From: Hygrophila difformis
Taxonomy: Eukaryota > Streptophyta > Magnoliopsida > Lamiales > Acanthaceae
Assembly: GCA_030278955.1 (NCBI GenBank)
Contig: JAOANR010000003.1
Coordinates: forward strand, 53,106,902-53,170,901
Direction of reading: 5' to 3'
DNA: 64,000 nt
Of the stretch, positions 33,053 to 44,591 are shown piece by piece. The number at the start of each line of letters is the position of its first letter. Position 1 is the stretch's first letter. The notes under the pieces were generated by a model. It saw only the letters and a list, made by a program, of their open reading frames with translations. It did not search any database and was not told the DNA's origin. Position numbers and translations under genes: made by a program.

Positions 33053-36000
33053 ATGGCTAACAACCTACAATCTTTCCAAGTCCCTTTACTTAATAAGATC
33101 AACTTTGATAATTGGAGTATCAAGATGAAGGCACTTTTAGGTGCTCATGATGTTTGGGAGATTGTAGAGAGTGGTTACGAACAACCACAAGATGAGGCAT
33201 CACTATCCCAACAACAAAAGGATCGGCTACGAGATGTAAAGAAGAGGGACAAGAAGGCTCTCTATCTCATCTACCAAGCATTGGGAGAAGATGATTTTGA
33301 GAAGATCTCAAGTGCAACCACCGCTAAGGAAGCATGGGAGAAGCTTCAAGTATCATGCAAAGGAGCCGATCAAGTTAAGAAGGTACGCCTCCAAACTTTG
33401 CGTGGTGAATTTGAGTCCCTACAAATGAAAGAGTCCGAGTCCCTTTCGGATTATTTTACTAGAGTTTTGACGGTATCAAACCAAATGAAAAGAAATGGTG
33501 AAAAATTGGAGGATGTTAGAATAATGGAAAAGATATTGCGTTCACTAACTCCCAAATTTGAGCATATTGTGGTGACTATTGAAGAAACTAAAAATTTGGA
33601 GGAGATGACTATTGATCTCTTGATGGGGTCACTACAAGCATATGAAGAAAAACATAAAAGAAAGCAAGACATAGTTGAGCAATTATTAAAATTGCAAGTG
33701 AGGCCAAAACAGAATGATGAAGGCCCAAGTGATGATCGTTTTGGGAGAGGTCGTGGACAAAGTCGAGAACGTGGACGTGGACGAGGAAGAGGACGAGGAC
33801 AAGCAAGAGGGGGCTATGCAAATAGTGGAGAAAGAAAAGAATTTGGTCATGGAAGGAGTAACCCGAAGTCGAGGTATGATAAATCTTCTATAAAATGCTA
33901 TAATTGTAATAGATTTGGGCATTATGCTTCCGAGTGTTGGAAAGAAAAACAAAAGGTTCAAGAGAAGGCCAACTTCGTTGAGAGCAAGAAGGAAGAAAAT
34001 GCAAGTGTGCTCTTGGCATACAAAGGAGAAAATGAAAGGCAAGATGATACTTGGTACCTCGATACGGGAGCAAGCAACCACATGTGCGGCAAAAGGAGCA
34101 TGTTCGTGGAGTTGGATGAATCGGTAAGTGGCAATGTCTCCTTTGGTGATGAATCAAAAATTCCAGTTCAAGGAAAAGGAAAAATTTTGATTCGCTTAAA
34201 AAATGGTGGTCATGATTTCATCTCGAATGTCTATTATGTGCCCAACATGAAAAATAATATATTGAGTTTGGGACAACTCTTAGAGAAAGGTTATGATATT
34301 CACTTGAAGGATTATAACCTTTCAATAAGAGATAAGGAAAATAATTTGATAGCGAAGGTGCCAATGTCGAAGAATAGGATGTTTCTACTAAATATTCGGA
34401 ATGATGTAGCAAAATGCCTTAAAGCTTGCGTTAAGGATAAGTCTTGGTTATGGCATCTACGGTTTGGGCACTTAAATTTTGGAGGATTAGAGTTGTTATC
34501 AAGGAAGGAAATGGTAAGAGGATTACCATCCATCAAGCATCCCGACCAACTATGCGAAGGATGTATACTTGGGAAGCAAGCTAGAAGGCCATTCCCAAAG
34601 GAGTCAACCTTGCGAGCTAAAAAGCCATTGGAGTTAATCCACGCCGATGTTTGTGGACCGATCAAGCCAAGTTCTCTAGGTAACAACAATTATTTCCTGC
34701 TCTTCATTGATGATTTCTCTAGAAAAACATGGGTGTATTTCTTGAAGCATAAATCAGAAGTATTTGAAGCCTTCAAGAAATTTAAAGCTGCCGTTGAAAA
34801 TGAGAGCGGACTAGAAATCAAATCCATGAGAACCGACCGAGGTGGTGAATTCACATCCAATGAGTTCATGGCGTATTGTGAAGCAAACGGGATCCGGAGG
34901 CCTCTCACTGTTCCAAGATCTCCTCAACAAAATGGTGTAGCAGAGAGGAAGAATAGAACCATAGTGGAGATGGCGCGCAGCATGTTGAAGACGAAGAATC
35001 TTCCAAAAGAATTTTGGGCAGAAGCAGTGGCATGCGCGGTGTACCTATCCAATCGATCTCCAACTCGAAGTGTATGGGGAAAGACTCCACAAGAAGCATG
35101 GAGTGGGAGAAAGCCCGGAATCGCTCATCTAAGAGTATTCGGGAGCAAAGCATATGCTCACGTGGCAGACGAGACAAGAAGAAAGCTCGACGACAAGAGT
35201 GAGCCATACATATTCATCGGGTATGACTCTAACTCTAAAGGCTACAAGTTATTTAATCCTGATACAAAGAAAACTGTCATAAGTCGAGATGTGGAGTTTG
35301 ATGAGGAAGGAGCATGGGATTTTGGATCCAACATCAATAATTACAATTTCATTATTCCACAACTCGGAGACCAAGAAGAAGTTGAGCAAGTAGAAGAAGT
35401 TCAGGAAGAGCCAGTGACTCCACCTGCTTCACCAACGCAAGAAGCTGGAGACTCGCCACCATCGTTTTTGAATGAGAGAACTACATCACGAGTGAGGAGC
35501 CTCAATGAGATCTATGATGACACTGAAAGGTTAGAAGATCTCACACTTTTCTGCTTATTTGCTGATTGTGAACCATTAACCTTTGATGAGGCAGCACAAA
35601 GCAAAAAGTGGAGAAAGGCAATGGATGAGGAGATCAAATCCATAGAGAAGAATAATACATGGGAGCTAGCAACATTGCCAAGAAATCACAAAGCAATTGG
35701 AGTCAAATGGGTGTTTAAGGCAAAAAAGAACTCTAAGGGAGAAATTGAGAGATACAAAGCAAGGCTCGTTGCTAAAGGATATAGTCAAAGAGCCGGAATT
35801 GACTATGATGAGGTATTTGCTCCCGTGGCTCGCCTTGAAACTATAAGACTAATAATTTCTCTTGCAGCCCAAAATAGATGGAAAATCTACCAGATGGATG
35901 TCAAGTCAGCCTTCTTGAATGGAGTGATTGACAAAGAGATCTACATCAAGCAGCCTCCAGGCTATGAGGTGAAAGGGCAAGAAGACAAAGTCTTGAAGTT

Positions 36001-37099
36001 GAAAAAAGCTCTATACGGGTTAAAGCAAGCACCAAGGGCATGGAACAGCAGAATTGACAAGTATTTGGAGGATAATGGTTTCACAAAATGCCCACATGAG
36101 CATGCCCTTTACGTCAAAGTTAAAGGTGATGATATCTTAATTGTTTGTTTGTATGTAGACGATCTTATCTTCACCGGAAACAACCCAAAGTTGTTTGAAG
36201 AATTCAAGAAGGCTATGACCAAAGAATTTGATATGACTGACATCGGGCTGATGGCGTACTACCTCGGTGTGGAGGTTAAGCAACTTGAGCATGGAGTCTT
36301 CCTTGCACAAGAAGGCTATACGAAGGAGATTCTTAAGAAGTTCAAGATGGAGAACTGCAAGCCAACACACACTCCAATGGTCAGTGGAAATAAATTATCC
36401 AAGCATGATGAAGGAGAAAAGATAGATCCAACAATGTTCAAGAGCTTGGTTGGAAGCTTAAGGTACTTAACCTGCACAAGGCCAGATATTCTATATGCTA
36501 CAGGGTTTGTGAGTCGCTTTATGGAAAATCCAACCACTACACACTTGAAGGCAGCAAAAAGAATTCTCAGATATCTCAAAGGTACACTCAACTATGGCCT
36601 ACTTTATTCAAGTACTAATAATTATCAGCTTGTTGGCTATAGTGATAGCGATTGGGCTGGAGACAATGATGATCGAAAGAGTACAAGTGGGTTCGTATTC
36701 TTCATGGGAGGTACTGCATTCACTTGGATGTCAAAGAAGCAACCAATTGTGACATTATCTACGTGTGAAGCTGAGTATGTAGCTGCCACTTCGAGTGTTT
36801 GTCATGCTATCTGGCTAAGGAGTTTATTAAAAGAGCTTGGATGGCCACAAGAGGAGCCCACAAGGATTTATGTGGACAATAAGTCAGCGATTGCATTAGC
36901 AAAGAATCCAGTATTTCATAATCGGAGTAAGCACATTGACACTCGGTTCCACTACATTAGAGACTGCATTGCGAAGAAAGAAGTCCAAGTGGAGTATGTG
37001 AAGTCAAAAGATCAAGTCGCCGACATTTTCAGTAAACCCCTCAAGTATGAAGTGTTTGCAAGACTCAGGAGCTCGCTTGGAATGCAAAATCAAGTTTAA
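33053..37099 (+). CDS. Ty1-copia Gag-Pol polyprotein, 1348 residues
   Basis: One open frame, gag to RNase H. Gag occupies about 1-280 (MANNLQSFQVPLLNKINFDN start), with an Arg/Gly-rich stretch and a CCHC knuckle (CYNCNRFGHYASEC) near 282-295. Protease has DTGAS at about 337. Integrase has the His/Cys finger from WHLRFGH (about 467) to CEGC, then catalytic Asp near 532 (ADVCGP), Asp 595 (RTDRGGEF) and Glu 631 (AERKN), a D-D35E spacing. Reverse transcriptase has YVDD at about 1034-1037. RNase H includes DSDWAG near 1200 and HIDTRFHYIRD. The domain order PR-INT-RT-RH defines Ty1-copia. Length is typical and no stop or frameshift exists, so the copy could be autonomous. The start is the first ATG after the primer site. 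Confidence 0.96.
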   Translation: MANNLQSFQVPLLNKINFDNWSIKMKALLGAHDVWEIVESGYEQPQDEASLSQQQKDRLRDVKKRDKKALYLIYQALGEDDFEKISSATTAKEAWEKLQVSCKGADQVKKVRLQTLRGEFESLQMKESESLSDYFTRVLTVSNQMKRNGEKLEDVRIMEKILRSLTPKFEHIVVTIEETKNLEEMTIDLLMGSLQAYEEKHKRKQDIVEQLLKLQVRPKQNDEGPSDDRFGRGRGQSRERGRGRGRGRGQARGGYANSGERKEFGHGRSNPKSRYDKSSIKCYNCNRFGHYASECWKEKQKVQEKANFVESKKEENASVLLAYKGENERQDDTWYLDTGASNHMCGKRSMFVELDESVSGNVSFGDESKIPVQGKGKILIRLKNGGHDFISNVYYVPNMKNNILSLGQLLEKGYDIHLKDYNLSIRDKENNLIAKVPMSKNRMFLLNIRNDVAKCLKACVKDKSWLWHLRFGHLNFGGLELLSRKEMVRGLPSIKHPDQLCEGCILGKQARRPFPKESTLRAKKPLELIHADVCGPIKPSSLGNNNYFLLFIDDFSRKTWVYFLKHKSEVFEAFKKFKAAVENESGLEIKSMRTDRGGEFTSNEFMAYCEANGIRRPLTVPRSPQQNGVAERKNRTIVEMARSMLKTKNLPKEFWAEAVACAVYLSNRSPTRSVWGKTPQEAWSGRKPGIAHLRVFGSKAYAHVADETRRKLDDKSEPYIFIGYDSNSKGYKLFNPDTKKTVISRDVEFDEEGAWDFGSNINNYNFIIPQLGDQEEVEQVEEVQEEPVTPPASPTQEAGDSPPSFLNERTTSRVRSLNEIYDDTERLEDLTLFCLFADCEPLTFDEAAQSKKWRKAMDEEIKSIEKNNTWELATLPRNHKAIGVKWVFKAKKNSKGEIERYKARLVAKGYSQRAGIDYDEVFAPVARLETIRLIISLAAQNRWKIYQMDVKSAFLNGVIDKEIYIKQPPGYEVKGQEDKVLKLKKALYGLKQAPRAWNSRIDKYLEDNGFTKCPHEHALYVKVKGDDILIVCLYVDDLIFTGNNPKLFEEFKKAMTKEFDMTDIGLMAYYLGVEVKQLEHGVFLAQEGYTKEILKKFKMENCKPTHTPMVSGNKLSKHDEGEKIDPTMFKSLVGSLRYLTCTRPDILYATGFVSRFMENPTTTHLKAAKRILRYLKGTLNYGLLYSSTNNYQLVGYSDSDWAGDNDDRKSTSGFVFFMGGTAFTWMSKKQPIVTLSTCEAEYVAATSSVCHAIWLRSLLKELGWPQEEPTRIYVDNKSAIALAKNPVFHNRSKHIDTRFHYIRDCIAKKEVQVEYVKSKDQVADIFSKPLKYEVFARLRSSLGMQNQV

Positions 37100-37106
37100 G
37101 AGGGGG
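37100..37106 (+). other. Polypurine tract
   Basis: The purine run AAGAGGGGG directly before the 3' LTR, overlapping the end of the polyprotein stop region, is the usual plus-strand primer. Confidence 0.8.
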
Positions 37107-37535
37107 TGTTAGAATGTTAAACTTAATTTTGTAATAGATAATTCTAGAAGAAGACTTTAAGATAATAGTATGAAAATTCTAGAAGAATAAAGAGGAAGAG
37201 AATATGATAGAAATTGATAGAGAATTCTAGAGATGTGTAGGAATGATCAAGAAAATATTTAAGAATTATTGTAATGTAATATTTGCTAGATTTATCTAGA
37301 ATTATCCATGCCTAGTATAAATAGGTGGTGGCATGGATCATTTTGTAACAACAACACAACAAGAAGAACAAGTGAGTTGAGTTGTAATAAAACTTTCTCA
37401 AGCATCCTTCTCTTCTTTCAAACCTTTCAAGCTCCATATTAACACTTAGCCTCTAACCTCTCAAATATAAAACCATACGTCCACAAATATTTACACACCA
37501 AAATATCCCTTCCTCCATATTTTTATCCTCCAACA
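37107..37535 (+). repeat. 3' LTR of the copia element
   Basis: 429 bp, same length as the 5' LTR, with one difference noticed by eye. Confidence 0.93.
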
Positions 37536-37540
37536 GTAAA

Positions 37541-38810
37541 ATTATTGGCTATGTGCGCGTTGTCTTTATTGGAATTATGAATTTTTATTCTTCATTATTT
37601 CATTCAATTATACATTGCAAATCTTGCCAGATATGTGATTAAGATTTTTTTGGTAAACTAACAGGTATTCGTATGGCACATTGGACCCAAGACTAAACTC
37701 TCCATAATTTTCATAAGAATGAAGGACACATCTTCCAAAGCAGTTTTTTGTATACATAATGCTCGAACTTGAGAGATTGCTTAAGTGACTAGAGTCATAA
37801 TCTACTCAAACCAAATATATGTAATTAAGTTGATACATCTATATTTTTAATTTTACATGTTTTTAGTAAAACAATATGTTTTTGAAGAATATATTTATAT
37901 AATGTCTATTATCAATACTTTCTTTGGTTTTTTTAAAATTTTTAACTTTTTTCTGTTATTGGTAATTTTAGTCTACTAAGTACAGGGATGGAAATAACAC
38001 CCTACCCACCCGGATGGGATATACAAACACTTCAGCCATACACATCTTAATGGCATCTGCCCTAAATACATAATACATTATATAAGTTATTTTTTTATAA
38101 TTAATTTGATTTTATTTATTTGTTTGAATTGTCTGGCGCCATTACTTATTCAATGCATGGATTCTATATTTGCTAATTTAGACTTTGAAGAAGTTAATTG
38201 GTGGAGTGTAACTTTTTGGCGTGTACGGGCCGGTATCTCCATGATATATTGGACCCAACATTAATCATCGAGGATATGGTGGAGTGTAATTGATGAATTA
38301 GTCTCATCTCACCCATATAATAATAACTATAATCTAATGATTTAAGTTCTAATAATACTGGATTCATGATTTATCATGAGACCTAATTAATCATTGTAAG
38401 TCAACATAAGATTAAGTAATTTCATTATCCAACTAAATTCTTCAAAGTAAATACATTTCATATTAATTGTAATTTAAGATATATTTTATTATAATGATTG
38501 GTTGAAAATTTTGTGAGTATTAAACTGAAACTATTTGAATCCCTGATAATTAAATTACTTATACTCCTAATGACTGTAGGCAGTATTCTTTATACACAAC
38601 ATAATACGTAGTAAAAGAAAAAGTAAATTCGGTATTTGATTATTAATAATTCTGAATTTCGTGATGGCAAAAGCGGGCTATTTTATTATGGTTTTTATTT
38701 TATTTTTTTTGAACTATGACTTCATATAAAGTGGTTTGCAGAGAAACACTAAATAGCTTTTAATTCATTTCACTTACTCTGTTGTACTCCCTTTGAGAGT
38801 GAAAAAAACG
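37541..38810. other. AT-rich stretch without a gene
   Basis: No coding frame. TTCTTTATACACAACATAATA at about 38589 resembles a Helitron 5' end (TC at the start, then AT-rich), but this is weak. Confidence 0.4.
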
Positions 38811-38814
38811 TCAT

Positions 38815-39325
38815 GAAGTGTGAAGCATTAACTGGCAGTACATTAGTTCCGATGAGAGTAAGAAAAAATACCTTGGAGGTGAAATATATTGACTGGCAGT
38901 ACATTAGTTCCGACGAGAGTGGGAAAAAATACCTTGGAGGGTGAAGTACATTGGTTCCGACTGACAGTACATTGGTTCCGACAAGAATGCGAAAAAATGT
39001 CTTTGGGGGTGAAATATTGACTGGCAATATACATTGGTTCCGACAAGAATGAGAAAAAATATCTTTGGGGGTGAAATATTGACTGGCAATACATTGCTTC
39101 GGACGAGAGTGGGAAAAAATGTCTTGGAGGGTGAAATATTGACTAGCAGTACATTGATTCCGACAAGAACGAGAAAAAGTGTCTTGGGGGTGAAGAATTG
39201 ACTGGCAGTACATTGGTTCCAATAATAGTGTAAAAAAATATTCTGAGGGGTGAAGTATTGGCTGGCATTACATTGGTTCCGACAATAATGAGAAAAAATA
39301 TCCTGCGGGGTGAAGTATTGACTCG
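38815..39325. repeat. 60-bp minisatellite, array A
   Basis: About nine units of 57-61 bp with core GTGAARTATTGACTGGCAGT, ACATTGGTTCCGACAAGAAT, GRGAAAAAATRTC. Because the unit is near 60 bp, the minus strand stays open for more than 150 codons, but the repeated peptide (NQCTASQYFTP) is only the minisatellite read through. Confidence 0.9.
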
Positions 39326-39711
39326 AGAAAGCAGTGTACAAAGAGTGTTTATTCACAAATGAGTTTGACATCTTCTGATCATAGAATACCGTTTAAATTT
39401 TAAAAACATCAGTTTTCACTAATTATTTGTTATGCTATGAGTATCAAAAAGAGTCAATTGTCAATCTCTAAAGCATGTTGGAATGTTCCTATCAAGTTTT
39501 AGATTTAGGCCTGCATATAATATAAACATTTTACAGTAATTTCCCAAAATAAGCATAAGAAATTGAACTTCACGCAATATAATCTTTTAGTGGTTTTACT
39601 TTTTAATAACATACAATTTTGTGCTTATTTTTTTCATCTTTAACTTCAAAATTGTGAGGAGAACAATATTCTTTATTGTTTATTTTATAATTTTTTTTAA
39701 ACTTCACATCC

Positions 39712-39739
39712 ACGCGCACCGTGCGGGCGGGTGTGCTAG
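39712..39739. other. Possible Helitron 3' terminus (degraded)
   Basis: CGCACCGTGCGGGCGGGTGT followed by GCTAG has the layout of a short GC hairpin a few bases before CTAG, as at 42003. The hairpin is imperfect and the next base is C, not T. Confidence 0.4.
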
Positions 39740-39775
39740 CACAAAATTGGGAATTATTTTAAATTTACATGATGA

Positions 39776-39820
<45 letters not shown>
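39776..39820. repeat. (AAT)n microsatellite
   Basis: About 14-15 uninterrupted AAT units. Confidence 0.95.
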
Positions 39821-39822
<2 letters not shown>

Positions 39823-40264
39823 AGTTCCTTACATATAAATTTATATTATATGTTTTTAAAATTCATATTATTGTAAAGGGCTCGAGCACGGGAAACAAAC
39901 TGATATTGTTTTTTTATAATTATAAAATGACCATTTTAAAAACTTATTTGGTCAAACATTAAATATACACACGACAAAAACTGTTTGCTCCAAATTATTT
40001 TGTTTTTATTTTAATTTTAACCTTCTAAAGTTATTTTTAAAGAATAGACTTCATTAAAATTTATAGATGAATTTATTTAAATGGATTGTGCATATCAATA
40101 TTATACATTAGAGTAAATGGTGAATTGTGTTATACGAGATATCATTGGGCCTCTGCATATATTTTAAGAAATCCCTTTGTTTATATTCAGCCGTCATGTT
40201 TCGTAACTTCTCCCGGAGATCTTTGGAAAAGTGTTTGCAGTACATGTCTAATGATAGACATTGG

Positions 40265-40490
40265 AGGGTGGATGATTGACCCGCGAAAAAACGGAAAAAA
40301 TATCCTGGAGGGTGAAGCATTGATTGGCAGTACATTGGTTCCGACAAAATGTCCTGGAGGGTGAAGTATTGACTGGCAGTACATTGGTTCAGACAATAAT
40401 GGGAAAAAGTTCCGGGGGATGAAGTATTGACTGGCAGTACTGGCTCCGACAAGAATGGGTAAAATGTCCTGGGTGAAGAATTGACTCACA
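40265..40490. repeat. 60-bp minisatellite, array B
   Basis: Four units of the array A family, beginning after TGATTGACCCGCGAAAAAAC. Confidence 0.88.
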
Positions 40491-40859
40491 AGAGTAGTGG
40501 AGTATGAGTGATTATTCCCCGAATGGGTTTGACCTCATCTGATCATAGAATATCGCTTAAATTTTCAAGACGTCAATTTTTACTAATTATTTGTTATACT
40601 ATGACTATCAACATGAGTCAGGGTCAATCTCTAAAGCATGTTGGAGTGTTCATGAATAATCCAGTTTTTAGACACAGTCAGTTATATATTGTTTCATCAT
40701 GTGTAATAAGTCGTTAAGGTAAAGGGTCAATTGTGTTATATGAGATACCATTGGGGTTCTGCACCTATTTTGAGGAATCCATTTGTTTCTATTCAGCTAT
40801 CATGTATCATAACTTCTCCTGATGATCTGTGGAAAATTGTTGGCAGTACATATATAATG

Positions 40860-41400
40860 ATAGAGTATTGGAGGGTGAAGTATTGACTCGCGAAAAAATA
40901 AGGAAAAAATTTCCTGAAGGGTGAAACATTGACTGAAAGTATATTGGTTCTAATGAGAGTGGGAAAAAATATCTTTGAAGGTGAAGTATTAACTGGTAGT
41001 ACATTGGTTCTGACAAGAATGGGAAAAAATATCCCGGTTGGTGAAGTATTGACTGACAGTACATTGATTCCGACAATAGTGTGAAAAAATATCTTGGAGA
41101 AGTATTGACTTGCATTACATTAGTTCCGGCAAGAATGGAAAAAAAATGTCCCTGGGGTGAAGTATTGACTGTCAATACATTCGTTCCGACAATATTGTGA
41201 AAAAATATTTTGGAGGGTGAAGTATTGACTGTCATTACATTGGTTTCGACAAGAATGAGAAAAATGGCATGGGGTGAAGTATTGACTGACAGTACATTGG
41301 TTCCGACAATTGTGTGAAAATGTCTTGGAGGGTGAAGTATTGACTGACATTATATTGGTTATGATAAGAATGGGAAAAAATATCCTGGGGTTGAAATATT
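40860..41400. repeat. 60-bp minisatellite, array C
   Basis: About nine units of the same family. The unique sequence before it (40725-40860, CTATTCAGCTATCATG) repeats that before array B (40115-40260), so arrays B and C with their leaders are copies of one larger block. Confidence 0.88.
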
Positions 41401-41973
41401 ATTGGGAGTATAAGTCAATTATTCGAACTATATTAATGAAGGTTGAAATATTGTTGAATTGTGATAATTAAGTTATTTCCAATTGGAAATAGAAATTATT
41501 ATATTTTCATTATATTTATCCGTCTCAGCATCTTTTATATCTATGTCACTTACGATATCAAAGTATAATATATTTTTTGAAATAAAAAAATTATTTCTAC
41601 AATATTTTAATATTCAAATTCTTAAGAGAAATTATGTTTTCGTGTTTGATTAAAACATCAAATTTTTACACAAAGTTTTTTTATATGTTGCGGTGTCACG
41701 TCGAATAAGACATTTGAATTTTGAAATTTTTTCTGCTAAAAAATAATAAGCGTCATACAAACAAATCAACATTTAATGTTTCATTGTAGAAACACTATAA
41801 ATATTTTTAATTTAATAAAGTTTTATCTTAATTATTATAATTAAAATTATAATTATAAGTACTTTAAAATTATAGTTAAAATTTTATAATAATTATTGTG
41901 TGATGTAATAATAATATTAATTATATAATAAATATAAATTTAATAGAAATTTATTATTTTTTAAAATTCATAT

Positions 41974-42003
41974 CCCGCGGGTACCGCGGGCGGGTTAGGC
42001 TAG
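41974..42003 (+). other. Helitron-like 3' terminus
   Basis: A perfect 7-bp stem CCCGCGG-GTA-CCGCGGG lies a few bases before CTAG, and the next base is T. Hairpin plus CTRR, with insertion before T, is the defining 3' end of Helitrons. The element would extend left through the minisatellite arrays. Its 5' TC end was not fixed. Confidence 0.65.
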
Positions 42004-42022
42004 TTAAGGTGATACCTATATA

Positions 42023-42174
42023 CTTCCTCCATTTTTGAATATTTTTTACGGCCCACTTTTCACGCAGTTCAATGCACATTTTAAACCATTAATAATTCAA
42101 GTTCGGTATAAGTAAAAATTTTAAAAGTTTGATAGTTAAAAACTACACAACGTCAAAAACATTCGAGAACGGAG
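42023..42174. mobile_element. Small Stowaway-like MITE, diverged
   Basis: CTTCCTCCATTTTTGAATAT at the left is inverted at the right (ACATTCGAGAACGGAG). It lies 20 bp after the Helitron end. Confidence 0.6.
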
Positions 42175-43030
42175 ATACTCCGTATTTATCTTTCATGGTC
42201 AGGTGAAAACTCTATATTAACCCCTAATCTATAATTTGATTAATTATAATTGTCAAATAGTACATTTTAAACACACCATTATAATTTATAAGTTATGCAA
42301 TTTAAAAGTAATTACTACAGCCAATTTTAATTAGCATATGTACACACTAATGAGCATGGCATAAAAATTAACCCCCACAAACAAAAAATTATTTATAGGT
42401 GTTTAGCAAAACAACTATTTTGAATTAGCTCATCTATGAGACAAAATAGTTTCCTTTTTCAAAGTAACAAAATAACTTAAAAACAGTATACGACAATCAA
42501 CTTTTTTGAATCTGCTATAAGGAGTTATATAATATTTGAATTTCAGCTTATTGTACTCAAAAAGTTGATCTCAAAATATTCACGTAATCAGTTAACAGTT
42601 GATTTGATTAATTTATTACTCACCTGATGAATTAACAGTTAATTGCCAAATAGTCCCAATATATACGTGTTTTCTTAACTAATAACGTGACGATATAATG
42701 GAGCAAGGAAATAAAACAATGACGATATAATGTGAATCGCTTCAGAATTTTGATTAGGACCGTAGCTGTAGTCGTGCATATGTGCTATATACAACGAACA
42801 TTAGAAACTTTTATCTACTGTAAACGGCAGTATATCAAAATAAAGAAAAATTGAAAAGAAAAACAAAAATTTGATTTATATGTATGCATCATGTAAGAAG
42901 AGAATCAGACTTTTGATTCAGTCTGCGTTGTTTAAGCTGTTCATTTGATCTCAATACTCATGCATCATGTTCTTGATCTCATCAATACTCCATATATACC
43001 AAATACGTATGTATCTTTCACTAGAGAAAA
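42175..43030. other. No gene seen; 3' flank of the RTL gene
   Basis: AT-rich. It contains the region downstream of the RTL stop codon (43031); no clear polyadenylation signal can be singled out. Confidence 0.45.
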
Positions 43031-44591
43031 TCATATGATGTTTTTACTTTTTAGATGCTGAAGCATTACACACGCAGCTGAGTTCTCCGCCGCCTCCACT
43101 CGTAACCTTTCCCTCCCCCGCAGACAGCAGAGTTTGCCGCCCACTTCAATTGTAACTTCAACTGAGCACATAAACCTCTTCTCATTAGCTGCAGGCCCAA
43201 CAACCTCTCTCTCGACGATTCTGCACATATTTTAATTACACTGGCAGGCATCAGAGATTGTTTAGGTACCAAAACCAAATTCAAAGGAAATAAATAGCAG
43301 GATGTCGAAAAAGTCAGGTGACATATAATTGTAGCCCTCCACTCTAACAAGGCAAACAAATTCTCAGTAAAATGATTAAGGGACTACCTAAAGCATCAAA
43401 CAAATTCGGATTGCATGACGAAGATATGGGAGCAATAAATACTACAAAATTAGATTTTTTTTCCATGGAAAAGACTTACTTGTAAATAGGTTCGGACCAC
43501 CTCCTTTCGCAACACAACTCATGCAGCTTTTGTTTTGAATCAACCTCAAACCCATTGAGTTCACTAACTATGTCAACTTCTCTTTTTTCGTACGCCAGCT
43601 TCTCAAGAGCATACATTGCAGCATGACGCTTGGCGTTCTCTTCATGCTCGGAACAAACAGAAACCACAAACTGCCCATCAACACAAACACTCGCAATTTT
43701 TCTTTCTTTCTTCGTACATGAGTTGATATCACATTGTTGGCCATTCTTTTGGCATACTTCATATAGTAATGCTACCGGATGTGGTTGCTCTTCCAGAATA
43801 TCTACCATAATTATTGGCTTCAAAAACTCTCCGATCACCTAAAAGCCAAACAGAAGGAAACACATGCATGAGCAAACTAATTAAAAAGATTTAACATTTT
43901 TCACAAACAATATATATGAAAGAGCTATAACATCATATTTATAGACAATTGAGGAAAATGAATGGAAGCTAACCATCCACATAGCCTTCAAATCAAAGTC
44001 GCAATCAACATATACAGATGCTGCGATTGACTGGGTAATGTCTGCAAGAACTTTCGGTGCTTTCAACAAAACCCCATATACCTGAATTTCATCCTCTTCG
44101 TGGACTGCCACTACAAAATCTCTAACCTAAACAAAACCATTAAAATGGGCATGATTTGGATAGAAGATTAATAAGGTGGCAATGTTGGTTCAATTTCTAA
44201 TTAACAAACAATAAATACTTAGTCAAAAAGCAAAAAAACGATATAGTACCTCCTTAACAAGTGAAGGGGCATTATGGCGGAAATACTTATAAAACTTGTG
44301 GTGTACAGCAACGCGCGCTAGCTTCTCCGTGCAAATGTTGGCTGACCGAAGCAGGGAGAGTTTTCCAGGGCCAGCACCTGGGCAGCGAAGGTAGACATAG
44401 TTGGATATGACCAAACCAATGGCAGCATCCCCTACAAATTGAAGGCGCTGGTAGGAGGCGGAATCAGTATAGGAGGGATGAGTCAATGCTGCTTCGAGAA
44501 GCTTCCTGTCATTAAACACGTACTTTAGGAGTCTCTCTACAGCTACCACCGCTGCATCAAAATCTGTAATTTCTTGAAAGATACTCTGCAT
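43031..44591 (-). CDS. RTL3: RNase III-like protein (RTL3-like), 347 residues
   Basis: Four minus-strand exons with matching phases and GT-AG borders: 44591-44250, 44126-43974, 43838-43480, 43220-43031. The protein has one RNase III domain (about 15-165; ALTHPSYTDSASYQRLQF, LSLLRSANICTEKLARVAV, KAPKVLADITQ) and two double-stranded RNA-binding domains (about 186-250 and 262-343). Size and order match short plant RNase III-like proteins of the RTL3 type. The RNase III signature E-x-x-E-x-x-x-D reads Q48-x-x-Q51-x-x-x-D55, and the second pair D-x-x-E reads D143-x-x-Q146. The two Glu residues that bind the catalytic metal are therefore Gln, so cleavage is doubtful while RNA binding may persist. 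An AG acceptor ends 2 bp before the ATG, which implies a leader intron. The family assignment is good; the exact symbol is less sure. Confidence 0.83.

Larger units (their letters stand above)
32585..37535 (+). mobile_element. Complete Ty1-copia retrotransposon, 4951 bp
   Basis: Two 429-bp LTRs, perfect 5-bp target duplication GTAAA (32580-32584 and 37536-37540), a primer-binding site for initiator tRNA-Met, a purine tract before the 3' LTR, and one intact polyprotein frame. The LTRs start TGTTAGAATG and end CAACA. The only difference noticed by eye between them is A versus G in CACTTARCCTC. All this points to a very recent insertion. Confidence 0.96.
39326..40260. other. Spacer between minisatellite arrays
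   Basis: Contains a segment (39340-39500, TCTGATCATAGAATA and TCTCTAAAGCATGTTGGA) repeated at 40500-40660, an (AAT)n run at about 39776-39820, and a possible Helitron end at 39739. No gene. Confidence 0.6.

Noticed and set aside
33451..36591. Minus-strand frames inside the copia element
   Set aside because: All are antisense shadows of the intact polyprotein.
38589..38620. Helitron 5' end at TCTTTATACACAACATAATA
   Set aside because: Only the TC and AT-richness fit; without other copies the boundary cannot be supported.
38770..39371. Minus-strand frames of 150-155 codons with a repeated NQCTASQYFTP-like peptide
   Set aside because: They exist because the minisatellite unit is close to 60 bp. 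Overlapping frames are also open and there is no promoter or unique sequence.
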